From contig JANSXW010000063.1 of the NCBI GenBank assembly GCA_024742755.1, positions 1 through 32,785 of the forward strand: 32,785 bases of DNA, in the 5' to 3' direction. Within the stretch, counting starts at the first letter, position 1, and the number at the start of each line of letters is the position of its first letter. The notes under the pieces were generated by a model. The model had not been told where the DNA came from and did not search any database. It was given only the letters and a program-made list of their open reading frames with translations. Of this stretch, positions 1 through 8,149 are shown one piece after another. A program made the position numbers and the translations under genes. Source of the DNA: a bacterium (GTDB lineage: Bacteria > Bacteroidota > Bacteroidia > Chitinophagales > Saprospiraceae).

Positions 1-38
1 AGGCGAGTGCAAAGTTATACCATCTAAAATAAATGTGC

Positions 39-46
39 AATCTTTG
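39..46 (+). promoter_or_regulatory. candidate -7 element for the PfkB kinase gene
   Basis: AATCTTTG differs from the Bacteroidota -7 consensus TAnnTTTG by one base. A transcript starting about 7 bases downstream would begin near 53. That places it before the ATG at 75 but after the more upstream in-frame ATG at 33, so it supports the later start. No clear -33 TTG is visible at the usual spacing, so this is a weak call. Confidence 0.35.
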
Positions 47-74
47 TAACAGAAAAATTTTAAAAATAATTCAG

Positions 75-1001
75 ATGAGCCTATTAGCCGTTGGAACTGT
101 AGCTTTTGACGACATCGAAACCCCTTTTGGGCGAGCCGAAAGGGTAGTGGGCGGTGCTGCAACCTATATTACGCTCGCCGCTTCTTATTTTACAGACCAC
201 CTCAAAATCGTGTCCGTTATCGGGGATGACTTCCCGCAGCAGGAACTGGACTTTATGGCATCAAGGGGCATTGACCTTGATGGCCTACAGGTAAAAGAAG
301 GTGAAAAGTCTTTCTTCTGGGCCGGTAAGTACCACGATAACCTGAACGACCGTGATACCCTCGATACCCAACTCAACGTGCTGGCGGATTTTAAGCCGGT
401 CCTTCCTGATAATTATAAGGACGCGGAGTACCTGATGCTGGGCAACCTGACCCCATCTGTACAGTCAGAGGTGATCGACCAACTAAACAACCGGCCAAAG
501 TTTATCGCGCTGGACACCATGAATTTCTGGATGGACACGGCGATGGAAAGCCTGCTGCAGGTCCTCAAGAAAATTGACGGCCTGATCATTAACGATGAGG
601 AAGCGCGACAACTGTCAGGAGAGCACTCCCTGGTCAAAGCAGCGGAAGTAATCCACGGAATGGGCCCCAGGCACCTCGTGATCAAGAAAGGGGAGCATGG
701 TGCATTGCTCTTTGAAGGCGGGAAAGTCTTCTTTGCACCAGCACTGCCATTGGCAGAAGTTTTCGACCCCACCGGTGCCGGAGATACCTTCGCGGGTGGC
801 TTTATGGGCTACATTGCCCGCACTGGCGATCTTTCCTTCGAAAATATGAAGCGTGCCGTGATCTACGGTTCTGCGATGGCTTCTTTCTGCGTAGAAAAAT
901 TCGGCATTGAGCGTATGAAAGAACTGAACAACAAAGCCATCAATAAGCGCATCGCCCGGTTTGTCGACCTAGTCAACTTCGATGCCGATATTGAACTCTA
1001 A
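75..1001 (+). CDS. PfkB-family carbohydrate kinase
   Basis: This encodes a 308-aa cytosolic ribokinase-like sugar or nucleoside kinase. The N-terminal part has the substrate-side glycine pair (VVGGAAT, about 25-30). The C-terminal part has the family signature DPTGAGDTFAGGF (231-243), with Asp237 as the expected catalytic base and the GAGD anion hole. The length is normal for the family. I chose the ATG at 75 because the protein then begins MSLLAVGTVAFD, as PfkB proteins do; the ATG at 33 adds 14 residues without family character and lies upstream of the likely transcription start. The gene stands alone and ends at a strong terminator. The substrate cannot be read from sequence; ribokinase, fructokinase and adenosine kinase-like activities are all possible. 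Confidence 0.9.
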   Translation: MSLLAVGTVAFDDIETPFGRAERVVGGAATYITLAASYFTDHLKIVSVIGDDFPQQELDFMASRGIDLDGLQVKEGEKSFFWAGKYHDNLNDRDTLDTQLNVLADFKPVLPDNYKDAEYLMLGNLTPSVQSEVIDQLNNRPKFIALDTMNFWMDTAMESLLQVLKKIDGLIINDEEARQLSGEHSLVKAAEVIHGMGPRHLVIKKGEHGALLFEGGKVFFAPALPLAEVFDPTGAGDTFAGGFMGYIARTGDLSFENMKRAVIYGSAMASFCVEKFGIERMKELNNKAINKRIARFVDLVNFDADIEL

Positions 1002-1027
1002 TCAGCGTAGTGCTGAGCCTATAACAT

Positions 1028-1065
1028 AAAGCCCCTGCAAGCAACAAATGCCTTGCAGGGGCTTT
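1028..1065. terminator. bidirectional intrinsic terminator between pfkB-type kinase and bcp
   Basis: A perfect 14-bp inverted repeat (1028-1041 with 1052-1065) encloses a 10-nt loop. The stem starts with AAA and ends with TTT, followed by CTTTT on the plus strand, so it can work in both directions. It sits between two convergent genes, the kinase (+) and bcp (-). Confidence 0.85.
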
Positions 1066-1086
1066 CTTTTGGAAAAGGCCGTGCTT

Positions 1087-1551
1087 TTACCCTTCCATTT
1101 CTTCCAAAATCTGCTCCGTGTGCGCTTTGGTCTTCACTTTTTTGAAGACTTTCTCAATTTTACCTTCCTCATCAATAATGAAGGTAGTACGGTGTACCCC
1201 ATCGTAGGTCTTGCCCATAAACTGCTTTTCGCCCCAAACTTCATAGGCATTCAGCACCTCTTTTTCGGTATCCGCCAGCAGGGGGAAAGGCAGGTCGTGT
1301 TTTTTGATGAAGTTTTGGTGCTTTTTGGCGCTGTCCGGGCTTACACCTAGCAACGCATAGCCTTTGGCTTTAAGGTCCTCAAAGTTGTCGCGCAGGTTGC
1401 AGGCTTCTGCCGTACAGCCGGGCGTATTGTCCTTGGGGTAGAAAAACAGAATGAGCTTTTTGCCCTTGTAATCGGACAGGGAAATGGTGTTTTCATTCTG
1501 ATCAATACCCGTGAAATCCGGCGCCTTATCACCTTCCTTCAAAGTTGTCAT
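1087..1551 (-). CDS. bcp: thioredoxin-dependent thiol peroxidase (Bcp/PrxQ)
   Basis: This is a 154-aa cytosolic peroxiredoxin that reduces H2O2 and organic hydroperoxides using thioredoxin. The PrxQ active site is visible: YPKDNTPGCTAEAC carries the peroxidatic Cys46 and the resolving Cys51 four residues later, the spacing typical of Bcp. The start MTTLKEGDKAPDF is the usual family N-terminus, and the length is typical. It lies 66 bp downstream of the VWA-protein gene on the same strand and is probably the last gene of that run, although the gap could hold its own promoter. Transcription ends at the shared hairpin 1028-1065. Confidence 0.95.
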   Translation of the reverse strand: MTTLKEGDKAPDFTGIDQNENTISLSDYKGKKLILFFYPKDNTPGCTAEACNLRDNFEDLKAKGYALLGVSPDSAKKHQNFIKKHDLPFPLLADTEKEVLNAYEVWGEKQFMGKTYDGVHRTTFIIDEEGKIEKVFKKVKTKAHTEQILEEMEG

Positions 1552-1617
1552 TTTTGATGCATTTTGGTTTGCAATGCCATTACAACAAAGGCAGCAGATG
1601 GAGGTTCAAAAGCCCCT

Positions 1618-2760
1618 TCAAAGCCGGTGGTACAGTTGCCGCAGGCTCTCCACACTATGCCCGGGCGCAAACACATCAATGTACGGCATCGCTGCCTGCA
1701 TGCCCTGTGTTTTAACCTCATAGCGGGCACTGCCAGCCAGTGGATTAAGCCAAATGACTTTTGCAGCTTTATGCTGAATGCGGCGCATTGTGTTTTCCAA
1801 TTGCGCTATATCGCCCGTGTCCCAGCCATCGCTCATGATGATGACCACGGTCTGCCGGTTAAGCAGGCGGTTGCCATGCTCCCGGTAGAACTGATGAAGG
1901 CTGCCACCGATTTTTGTCCCCCCGGACCAGCCGCTGACCTGAAGCGCCACCTCCTCGAGTGCCGATTTGAAATCGCGCTGCCGCAGGGCGGGTGTCACCC
2001 GGTACAGTTGAGTGCTGAACGCAAAAGCCTCTATGCGCCGGTAGTTGGACTGAAAAGCATACACGAATTGCAGGAGAAAACGGCTGTACAAATCCATCGA
2101 CTTGCTGACATCACACAACAGCACGATTTGCTTTTTCTGACGCGCGGGCTTGAAGTGGGCCAGCTCCAGCAGTTCCCCTCCACGCCTCATATTTTGGCGC
2201 AGGGTACGGCGAAGGTCCAACCGCAAAGGTTTATTAGAGGCTTTGCGCCGCCGGCTTTCCCTTAGGGCCAGAGTGCGGGCGATACGATGAATCATCGCTG
2301 CCATTTCACTCAGCTCTTCCTCAGCAAGGAGGGAAAAATCTTTGCGGCTCAGCACCTCCTGGGTGCTGTACGTTGCCATCTCAGCCTCTTCTTTAGAGGT
2401 GTTGCCCTGCAGCCAGCTTTTGATCGACTGCAACCCTGGGGTGCCGGTCTTGCGGGTGCTTTGATTGCGCTGCTCTTTTGCATGTTTTAGCTTGGAATCC
2501 ACAGCCTTGCCCAGCTCCCGCCAGTACTGCGTGTACAATTCATCAAATACCCGAAGCTGAGCGTAGGTGCGCGCCAGGGTGGCCCGAAGGCAAAGCTGCA
2601 ATTGCTCCGGCGCATCGAGAGCGCCCAGCGTGCTTAATGCCCGTAGTGCATCTGCCTCCTCTTTTGGCCCGATGGTAAAGCCCTTTTGCCGGAGAAAACG
2701 GCAGAAGGCAACAATATTCGCTGAAAGAGAAGTCTGTCGCTGAATTAACGGTATGCTCAT
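1618..2760 (-). CDS. VWA domain-containing CoxE-like protein
   Basis: This is a 380-aa soluble protein with no signal peptide. The C-terminal half is a von Willebrand factor A domain with a nearly complete metal-ion-dependent adhesion site: DVSKS (217-221), Thr282 in GGTKIG, and Asp311 in MSDGWD. The N-terminal half is helical and matches the CoxE-type layout, in which a helical region precedes the VWA domain. Members of this family usually act with a MoxR-type AAA+ ATPase in metal insertion or complex maturation, but no such ATPase gene is in this window. The gene overlaps the upstream thioredoxin-lipoprotein gene by 4 bp (2757-2760), so the two are almost certainly co-transcribed. The substrate is unknown. 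Confidence 0.85.
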   Translation of the reverse strand: MSIPLIQRQTSLSANIVAFCRFLRQKGFTIGPKEEADALRALSTLGALDAPEQLQLCLRATLARTYAQLRVFDELYTQYWRELGKAVDSKLKHAKEQRNQSTRKTGTPGLQSIKSWLQGNTSKEEAEMATYSTQEVLSRKDFSLLAEEELSEMAAMIHRIARTLALRESRRRKASNKPLRLDLRRTLRQNMRRGGELLELAHFKPARQKKQIVLLCDVSKSMDLYSRFLLQFVYAFQSNYRRIEAFAFSTQLYRVTPALRQRDFKSALEEVALQVSGWSGGTKIGGSLHQFYREHGNRLLNRQTVVIIMSDGWDTGDIAQLENTMRRIQHKAAKVIWLNPLAGSARYEVKTQGMQAAMPYIDVFAPGHSVESLRQLYHRL

Positions 2761-3263
2761 TGCAATGCGGTTTCCAGTTCCACCATAAAATCCTGAGCGT
2801 CCCGGAACCCCTTAAAGCGGCTGACGGTCTGCTGCCGGTCATCCAAGATGACGTAGGAAGGGTAGCTGATGTCGCCTTTCATGAGCGCATAGGCCAGGCT
2901 GTGCAGTGATTTGCGGCCCGTGCTCACCAGCTCAAACGCTTTTCCGTTGATATTGATCGGCGGGGCCTTTTCTGCATTGAACTTCACCGGGTAGAAGTTT
3001 TCCTGCAGGTACCTAGCTACTTTGGGGTCGGCAAATGTTTTCTGGTCCATCACCTTGCACCAGCGGCACCAATCGGTGTAAAGGTCAATGAATATCAGTT
3101 TGGGGCGGTGGCGTTGTTGTTTTAGCGCTTCCTCTAAATTGAGCCATTTGACTTCCGCAGAGGCAACGCTTTCCGGTTGGCTTGTTTCTTCCCGGGGTGC
3201 CTCTTCAGCACAGCCGGGCAAAAAAAGCAGGGTAAAAAAGGCGTAGATACAGTACTTCATCAT
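2757..3263 (-). CDS. thioredoxin-fold lipoprotein
   Basis: This is a 168-aa exported protein. The N-terminus has a hydrophobic stretch ending in the lipobox LPGC, with Cys18 as the lipidated residue, then a polar linker to about residue 36. The rest is a thioredoxin-like domain with FIDLYTDWCRWCK (Cys66 and Cys69, a CxxC centre of the Thioredoxin_7/DUF255-like type) and a cis-Pro candidate, Pro135 in SYPSYVILD. It is expected to act as a membrane-anchored thiol-disulfide oxidoreductase facing the periplasm. Start may be the first or second Met (3263 or 3260). Its stop-side end overlaps the VWA gene by 4 bp, and the small lipoprotein gene ends one base upstream of its first ATG. Confidence 0.88.
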   Translation of the reverse strand: MMKYCIYAFFTLLFLPGCAEEAPREETSQPESVASAEVKWLNLEEALKQQRHRPKLIFIDLYTDWCRWCKVMDQKTFADPKVARYLQENFYPVKFNAEKAPPININGKAFELVSTGRKSLHSLAYALMKGDISYPSYVILDDRQQTVSRFKGFRDAQDFMVELETALQ

Positions 3264-3264
3264 C

Positions 3265-3405
3265 TTATCGGGCGGATTGGTGAGTGGGAGGCAATATTTT
3301 TCCGCTGGGCTGACTACTCATCGGGCAGCCGCAGTTATAGGCTTTACAACCCGATAAAAGAGCAAGCCCAAGAAATAGCAGTCCGGCTTTGAAAGTGTTG
3401 CGCAT
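3265..3405 (-). CDS. small Cys-rich lipoprotein, unknown function
   Basis: This encodes a 46-aa protein with a positive N-terminus (MRNTFK), a hydrophobic stretch and the lipobox LLSGC, with Cys20 lipidated. A very short mature part follows, containing the Cys-rich motif YNCGCPM. An upstream in-frame ATG (3477) would add 24 residues lacking signal-peptide character, so I chose 3405. It ends one base before the first ATG of the thioredoxin-fold lipoprotein, so they are probably one transcript. I know of no function. The two close cysteines suggest a disulfide or metal site that could be served by the downstream CRWC protein. Confidence 0.65.
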   Translation of the reverse strand: MRNTFKAGLLFLGLALLSGCKAYNCGCPMSSQPSGKILPPTHQSAR

Positions 3406-3457
3406 AGATTTACGATATTGTTCTTCTGGAAAATTAATCAAAATCTTTCGTAACGCC

Positions 3458-4552
3458 ATGCGAGACCGCCTCCGCATTCTTATCGCCTGCCTGGATTGGG
3501 GGCTGGGACATGCCGCCCGGGGCCTGCCGGTAGCGGATGCCTTGCAGGAACTCGGGGCAACGCCTATTCTGGCATCAGCCGGAAATGCAGGCGCTTTTCT
3601 GCGGGCAGAACGGCCGGAACTTCAGTATCTGGCGCTGCCGGCTTACAATATTCACTACCGGAGCAAAAGTATGGTGGCCAGCATGGCCTTGCAGGGCCCC
3701 AAACTAGCCTACACCGCCTGGCGTGAGCATCAACTACTACAGCACTACATTAAAACGCACCACATTGATGGGGTCATTTCAGATAACCGCTTTGGCTGCT
3801 TCTCCCGTAAGGTGCCGGGGGTGTTCCTTACTCACCAACTTCACCCGATCGTACCGATCCCTTTGCTGCAACCTGTTGCCAATGGGCTCAACCGGGCGTT
3901 CCTTTACCGCTTTCAAGAGTGCTGGGTGCCTGATCTGCCGGGTGCCAACGGGCTGAGCGGCGCACTGAGCCATCCGCCCCTTGCCGGTATTCCAACTCAC
4001 TACATAGGTTGGCTTTCCCGGTTTAACGGATTACCTGCCACAGCGGCCCCGGAAGCACCAATCGATACTTTGGCGGTCTTATCAGGTCCCGAACCGCAGC
4101 GCACCCACCTCGAGCAAGCCTTACTGGCACAGTACCGGCAACTGCCAGGCCGGCATACGCTCGTCAGGGGCATACCCGAAGAGGCTCCTCCCCGGCAGGA
4201 AGGTGGAGTGGCCATCATTAACTATCTGAAAGGGCAAGCCCTGTGGGAGGCCATTCAAAATACAGTAGTGGTCATTGGGAGACCCGGCTACAGCAGCCTT
4301 ATGGACTGGGGAATGGCACAAAAAAAAGTGCTTTGCATCCCTACGCCCGGGCAAACCGAGCAGGAGTACCTGGCACAGCGTTTGTACAAAAAAGGCAGGG
4401 TTGCAGTGCAACAACAAAGCACCTTGCAGTTGATCCGGGGCATAGAGGATGCCAAAGCAGCGTCAGGCATGCAGGCAGCAGACTCCGGAAAATTACTCCA
4501 CCAAAATTTAAAACGCTTTTTGGCTACCCTTCCTGCTGCTTCAGCAGATTGA
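3458..4552 (+). CDS. MurG-like glycosyltransferase (GT-B, family 28-like)
   Basis: This is a 364-aa GT-B fold protein. The N-terminal domain opens with [16 protein letters not shown] (7-22), the glycine-rich motif of MurG-type enzymes. The C-terminal domain has [15 protein letters not shown] (271-285) and [13 protein letters not shown] (295-307), the nucleotide-sugar binding region of the Glyco_tran_28_C type. It is expected to transfer a sugar from a nucleotide-sugar donor at the cytoplasmic face of the membrane. It is too divergent to be called MurG itself, and neither donor nor acceptor is known. I chose ATG 3458 ([14 protein letters not shown]) over 3389, because the extra residues overlap the divergent small lipoprotein gene. 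The last 29 bp overlap the 3' end of rmlA. Confidence 0.82.
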   Translation: MRDRLRILIACLDWGLGHAARGLPVADALQELGATPILASAGNAGAFLRAERPELQYLALPAYNIHYRSKSMVASMALQGPKLAYTAWREHQLLQHYIKTHHIDGVISDNRFGCFSRKVPGVFLTHQLHPIVPIPLLQPVANGLNRAFLYRFQECWVPDLPGANGLSGALSHPPLAGIPTHYIGWLSRFNGLPATAAPEAPIDTLAVLSGPEPQRTHLEQALLAQYRQLPGRHTLVRGIPEEAPPRQEGGVAIINYLKGQALWEAIQNTVVVIGRPGYSSLMDWGMAQKKVLCIPTPGQTEQEYLAQRLYKKGRVAVQQQSTLQLIRGIEDAKAASGMQAADSGKLLHQNLKRFLATLPAASAD

Positions 4553-5396
4553 GCAGGTACTCGCCGTAGCCACTCTTGAGGTATTTATGCCCCAGGCGCT
4601 CAAGCTGTGCGGCATCAATAAAACCACGCTCATAGGCGACTTCTTCAATGCACCCGATCTTCAGCCCCTGCCGGTCTTCAATGACCTCAATGAACTGCCC
4701 GGCCTGCATGAGCGACTTGTGGGTACCGGTATCCAGCCATGCAACGCCCCGGCCCAGCACGCCCACCTGAAGCTCGCCTTTGCTCAGGTAATGTTTGTTG
4801 ACATCGGTGATTTCGTACTCGCCCCGGGCACTCGGCTCCAGGTTCTTGGCAATGTCCACCACCTGATTGTCGTAGAAATAAAGCCCGGGAACGGCATAGT
4901 TGGACTTGGGTTTTGCAGGCTTTTCCTCGATGGAAATGGCGGTGCCGTTCTCATCAAACTCGACCACCCCGTAGCGCTCAGGGTCCGCTACCCAATACGC
5001 GAATACCACTCCACCTGTAGGGTCATTGCTCTTGCGTAGCAGTTCTTCCAGCCCCGCACCGTAGAAAATGTTATCCCCCAGGATCAAGGCTGCGGGGTCG
5101 CCATCAATGAAGGACTCGCCAAGGACGAAGGCCTGTGCCAGCCCATTGGGCTCGTGCTGCGGGACGTAGGAGAAATTGCACCCCAACTCACTGCCATCGC
5201 CAAGCAACTTTTGGAAATTGGGCAAATCCTGAGGCGTGGAAATGATGAGGATGTCTTTGATACCCGCCGACATCAGGGTCGATAGCGGATAGTAAATCAT
5301 TGGTTTGTCATAAACCGGCATAAGCTGTTTACTGACGGCCATGGTGAGCGGGTACAACCTTGTGCCGAGGCCGCCAGCCAGAATGATTCCTTTCAT
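4524..5396 (-). CDS. rfbA: glucose-1-phosphate thymidylyltransferase
   Basis: This is a 290-aa RmlA/RfbA enzyme making dTDP-glucose from dTTP and glucose-1-phosphate, the first step to dTDP-L-rhamnose and related deoxysugars. It shows the signature [11 protein letters not shown] (8-18), Lys23 in [12 protein letters not shown], the metal-binding [10 protein letters not shown] (Asp108) and EEKP in the sugar-binding part. The length is typical. It is the last gene of the minus-strand run that begins with rlmD and lies 18 bp after the response regulator gene. The rmlBCD genes are not in this window. Its 3' end overlaps the convergent glycosyltransferase gene by 29 bp (4524-4552). Confidence 0.96.
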   Translation of the reverse strand: MKGIILAGGLGTRLYPLTMAVSKQLMPVYDKPMIYYPLSTLMSAGIKDILIISTPQDLPNFQKLLGDGSELGCNFSYVPQHEPNGLAQAFVLGESFIDGDPAALILGDNIFYGAGLEELLRKSNDPTGGVVFAYWVADPERYGVVEFDENGTAISIEEKPAKPKSNYAVPGLYFYDNQVVDIAKNLEPSARGEYEITDVNKHYLSKGELQVGVLGRGVAWLDTGTHKSLMQAGQFIEVIEDRQGLKIGCIEEVAYERGFIDAAQLERLGHKYLKSGYGEYLLNLLKQQEG

Positions 5397-5414
5397 GGGT
5401 ATATTTTCATTTGT

Positions 5415-5795
5415 TTAATGTTCAAGTGCTTGAAAGATACAACGAATTCTCAGAACCAGCTCTACCGGCTTGAAAGGTTTAGTGACAAAGTCGGTGGCCC
5501 CCGCCATTTTGGCTTTTAGGATGCCTTCGCCTTCTTCCATCGGGGCAATCATAACGATGGGGATGTCCCACTCCAGATCCTGTCGTATGAAATCGACCAG
5601 TTCCAGCCCATTTTTAACCGGAACATCGATATCTGTGACCAGCATATCTGGTTTTTCCTTTTTTAGCAAGGTTTCGGCTTCTGCCCCATCGGCAGCGAGA
5701 AAGAGTTCATACCCTTGTTTTTGCAATCGGAATTTGAGCGCGGTAAGCAGGATTTCCTCGTCTTCACAAATGAGGATTTTCTTGACATCTTTCAT
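5415..5795 (-). CDS. single-domain response regulator (CheY-like)
   Basis: This is a 126-aa receiver domain with no output domain. It shows the acidic pair in ICEDEE (10-13), phospho-acceptor Asp55 in VTDIDVP, and Lys105 in TKPF. The segment DIPIVMIAPME has Ala83 where Thr/Ser is usual, which may alter switching. I chose ATG 5795 (MKDVKKILICEDEE); a start at 5837 would add a 14-residue hydrophobic extension and lies upstream of a possible internal promoter. It follows the Hpt gene by 45 bp and precedes rmlA by 18 bp. It is probably the terminal receiver of a relay with the neighbouring kinase and Hpt protein; its target is unknown. Confidence 0.92.
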   Translation of the reverse strand: MKDVKKILICEDEEILLTALKFRLQKQGYELFLAADGAEAETLLKKEKPDMLVTDIDVPVKNGLELVDFIRQDLEWDIPIVMIAPMEEGEGILKAKMAGATDFVTKPFKPVELVLRIRCIFQALEH

Positions 5796-5820
5796 AGGAG
5801 CATTTTGGGTAGGTATGAAC

Positions 5821-5828
5821 CAAAGATA
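5821..5828 (-). promoter_or_regulatory. candidate internal -7 element for the response regulator gene
   Basis: On the minus strand this reads TATCTTTG, a perfect match to TAnnTTTG. It lies in the 45-bp gap after the Hpt gene, and the predicted transcript start near 5814 precedes the ATG at 5795. No good -33 TTTG is present at the right spacing. It may let the regulator and rmlA be transcribed apart from the kinase. Confidence 0.35.
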
Positions 5829-5840
5829 GTAAAACAAAAA

Positions 5841-6191
5841 TTAACCTTTCTCCAGCTCCTCCTGTACTTCTGTCCGCACGGCCTGGCAAAACGCCTCTAC
5901 CTGCCCCAGCTGTTTGGGCAGGGCAGCACGATTGGCAGCCTCTTTTATGTTCTGATAAACGGAATGATGGGTTTGAATCAGCGCTTCATAACCTGTGAAT
6001 GGCAGGGTCGACTTGAAGTAATGAGCCTGGCGCTCCAGCTTTTGCCAGTCTTCCGAATTGAGGGCCTGCTGCATGAGCTGCGGGTACTCCGACAGGTCTT
6101 TTTCCAGCATTTCGAGCAGGCGCCGCCGGTCGGCCTGATCTCCGCCAGACATGAGCTCCAGGTAATCCAGATTTAGAAATTGGTAGGCCAT
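5841..6191 (-). CDS. Hpt domain phosphotransfer protein
   Basis: This is a 116-aa all-helical protein whose centre reads ERQAHYFKSTLPFTG (53-67), matching the Hpt motif xxAHxLKGxxxxxG. His57 is the expected phospho-accepting histidine and Lys60 the conserved lysine; the usual Gly-Ser after Lys is replaced by Ser-Thr. A second hint is the conserved early leucine-rich helix LLEMLEKDL. It would pass phosphate between the receiver of the hybrid kinase and a response regulator. It starts 9 bp after the kinase stop and is followed by the single-domain receiver gene, so all three relay parts are adjacent. Confidence 0.85.
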   Translation of the reverse strand: MAYQFLNLDYLELMSGGDQADRRRLLEMLEKDLSEYPQLMQQALNSEDWQKLERQAHYFKSTLPFTGYEALIQTHHSVYQNIKEAANRAALPKQLGQVEAFCQAVRTEVQEELEKG

Positions 6192-6200
6192 TTTGTGGCT

Positions 6201-8138
6201 TTAGTTCATTTTTCGGAGATTTTGCTTTAGCTGACGTTCCACGGCGGCAAACAGCTGTTCCGGTTCAAAGGGTTTAAATACGTGGTCGTTGAAACCGAGT
6301 TGCTGAAACTGGGCCTGCTGGGCAATATTTGCATGAGCGGTTATGGCCAGGACCGGCAGGCTAGCCACCGGCTCAGGCATTTGATTGCGGATAATTTTGA
6401 TGGTTTCGATGCCATCCAATACCGGCATTTGAATATCCATGAGTACCAGGTCGATAGGTTTTGACTCCAGAACATCCAGGGCTACCCGCCCGTTATCGGC
6501 GACCTCCACCTCAACATTCGGCCATTTTTTCTGTATGGTACGCCGTGCCACCATCTGGTTCATTTTGTGGTCTTCTACGATCAGCAAATTGAAAGACAGG
6601 TCTTCCGGCACCTTTGCGGCTACTTTCCGGGGCGTAGCGGGCTGGTCTGTGTAACCCAGCCAAAGCTCAAAGAAAAAACGGGAGCCTTTGCCCTGCGCAC
6701 TTTCTACCTGAAGCCGGCCGCCTTGAAGCTCCACCAGTTCTTTTGCAATGCTCAGCCCCAGTCCGGTACCTTCATAGATTTTATCGGCAACCGGTACACG
6801 CACGAAAGTCTCAAATATTTTGTCCTGCTGTCCCTCAGGGATGCCGACTCCTGTGTCGCGGACTTCAAACAGCAGCTTCACCCGGCCAGCTTCCTGTCCG
6901 CGTTTGGCAACCCGGAGTTCGACTTCGCCTTCTTCTGTGAATTTAATGGCATTGCCAACCAGATTGTACATGATCTGATTGAGCCGGAGGGCGTCTCCAA
7001 TCAGCGTTTGGGGCACGTCTGCATCAATGTTTAGCTCAAACTCCAACTGCTTTTCGCGGGCCTTGTACCTGAGCACGCTCATCAGGCTGCAGAGGAGTTC
7101 CCCCAAACTGAAGGACTTGCGGGCGATGGTCACTTTATCATTCTGAATGGTAGACATGTCCAGTATATCACTGATAATGCCCAGCAACAAATCTGAAGAC
7201 CGCTTAATCGCATCTACGTATTCAAACTGTTCTGTATTCAGCGGAGTCTCAATGAGGAGGTTGCTCATGCCCTGAATGGCGTTCATGGGCGTACGCATCT
7301 CGTGGCTTATACTGGCAATGAACTGTTCACGCACCTTAGTGGCCTGTTCTGCCACGTCCCGCTCTTTTTTTAGCTCCTGCGCCTGCTTCCGCTCCGTGAT
7401 GTCTTGAACTATTCCATTAAAAAAAGCTTCTCCGTTGGAAAGCATAACGGCCGTACAAATCATGGTCACAAAACGGGGGCTGCCATTTTCAGGGCGTATC
7501 CAGGTATCAATTTGCGCTTTTTTATCTGCCAGTGCCTGGTTTTGCAGTTTCATGAAAACAGAGAATACCCCCTGCTCTTTCAGGATGTCTCCGCAGGTGA
7601 TTTTTTGGTGGAATGGGCGGCAGAAAATCCGGTACAACTCCTCTGACCCGGAGAAGTAGTGCTCACTCGGGCTGCACTCCCAGTGACCGATACGCGCCAT
7701 CTGTTGCGTTTCCTCCAGTCGGTTGAGAATACTGCTCCGTTCTATAGAAAAGCGCAGCGACTTGGCCAGCCCGTCTTCGTTGAATTCGCCCTTCACCAGA
7801 AAGTCCTGAGCCCCGGCTTTCACCGCCTCCACACCAAGCGATTTGTCATTTTGGCCGGTCATTACGATGACGTTCAGGTTCGGGAACTGGTACAGCAACG
7901 TCTCAAGGGTGCTGAACCCACGGCTGTCTGGCAAGCTTAGGTCAAGAAGCACCGCTGCATAGTTATTCGGCTGTTGCTGAAGCTCAGCTCTGCCGTCTGC
8001 CAGGTTGCTAACGTGGGTGATGTTGCAATTGAGGAGCTCAACATCCGAAAGGTAGACCTCCACCAGGCGCGCAAAAACCGGATCATCTTCAATCAACAGA
8101 ATCTGATGCGTCTTCTCGATTTTGGCGCTGCCGTCCAT
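6201..8138 (-). CDS. hybrid sensor histidine kinase (REC-PAS-HisKA-HATPase-REC)
   Basis: This is a 645-aa cytosolic kinase without membrane segments. In order it shows an N-terminal receiver (about 12-130, Asp66 in LLDLSLPD), a PAS/PAC region (about 143-250, ending DITERKQAQ), and HisKA with His279 in SISHEMRTPMNAI. A HATPase domain follows, with N box NLVGNAIKF (392-400), G1 DTGVGIP (428-434) and G2 GTGLGLSIA (457-465), and then a C-terminal receiver (about 515-635, Asp568 in LMDIQMP). With receivers at both ends it can take in and send out phosphate. It is followed at 9 bp by the Hpt gene and preceded at 11 bp by the 119-aa unknown gene. The signal is unknown; the lack of membrane segments points to a cytoplasmic cue. 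Confidence 0.95.
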   Translation of the reverse strand: MDGSAKIEKTHQILLIEDDPVFARLVEVYLSDVELLNCNITHVSNLADGRAELQQQPNNYAAVLLDLSLPDSRGFSTLETLLYQFPNLNVIVMTGQNDKSLGVEAVKAGAQDFLVKGEFNEDGLAKSLRFSIERSSILNRLEETQQMARIGHWECSPSEHYFSGSEELYRIFCRPFHQKITCGDILKEQGVFSVFMKLQNQALADKKAQIDTWIRPENGSPRFVTMICTAVMLSNGEAFFNGIVQDITERKQAQELKKERDVAEQATKVREQFIASISHEMRTPMNAIQGMSNLLIETPLNTEQFEYVDAIKRSSDLLLGIISDILDMSTIQNDKVTIARKSFSLGELLCSLMSVLRYKAREKQLEFELNIDADVPQTLIGDALRLNQIMYNLVGNAIKFTEEGEVELRVAKRGQEAGRVKLLFEVRDTGVGIPEGQQDKIFETFVRVPVADKIYEGTGLGLSIAKELVELQGGRLQVESAQGKGSRFFFELWLGYTDQPATPRKVAAKVPEDLSFNLLIVEDHKMNQMVARRTIQKKWPNVEVEVADNGRVALDVLESKPIDLVLMDIQMPVLDGIETIKIIRNQMPEPVASLPVLAITAHANIAQQAQFQQLGFNDHVFKPFEPEQLFAAVERQLKQNLRKMN

Positions 8139-8149
8139 ACCTGTTTTGA

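Noticed and set aside
33..74. Upstream in-frame start for the PfkB kinase
   Set aside because: The additional 14 residues have no family character, and the likely -7 element overlaps this stretch.
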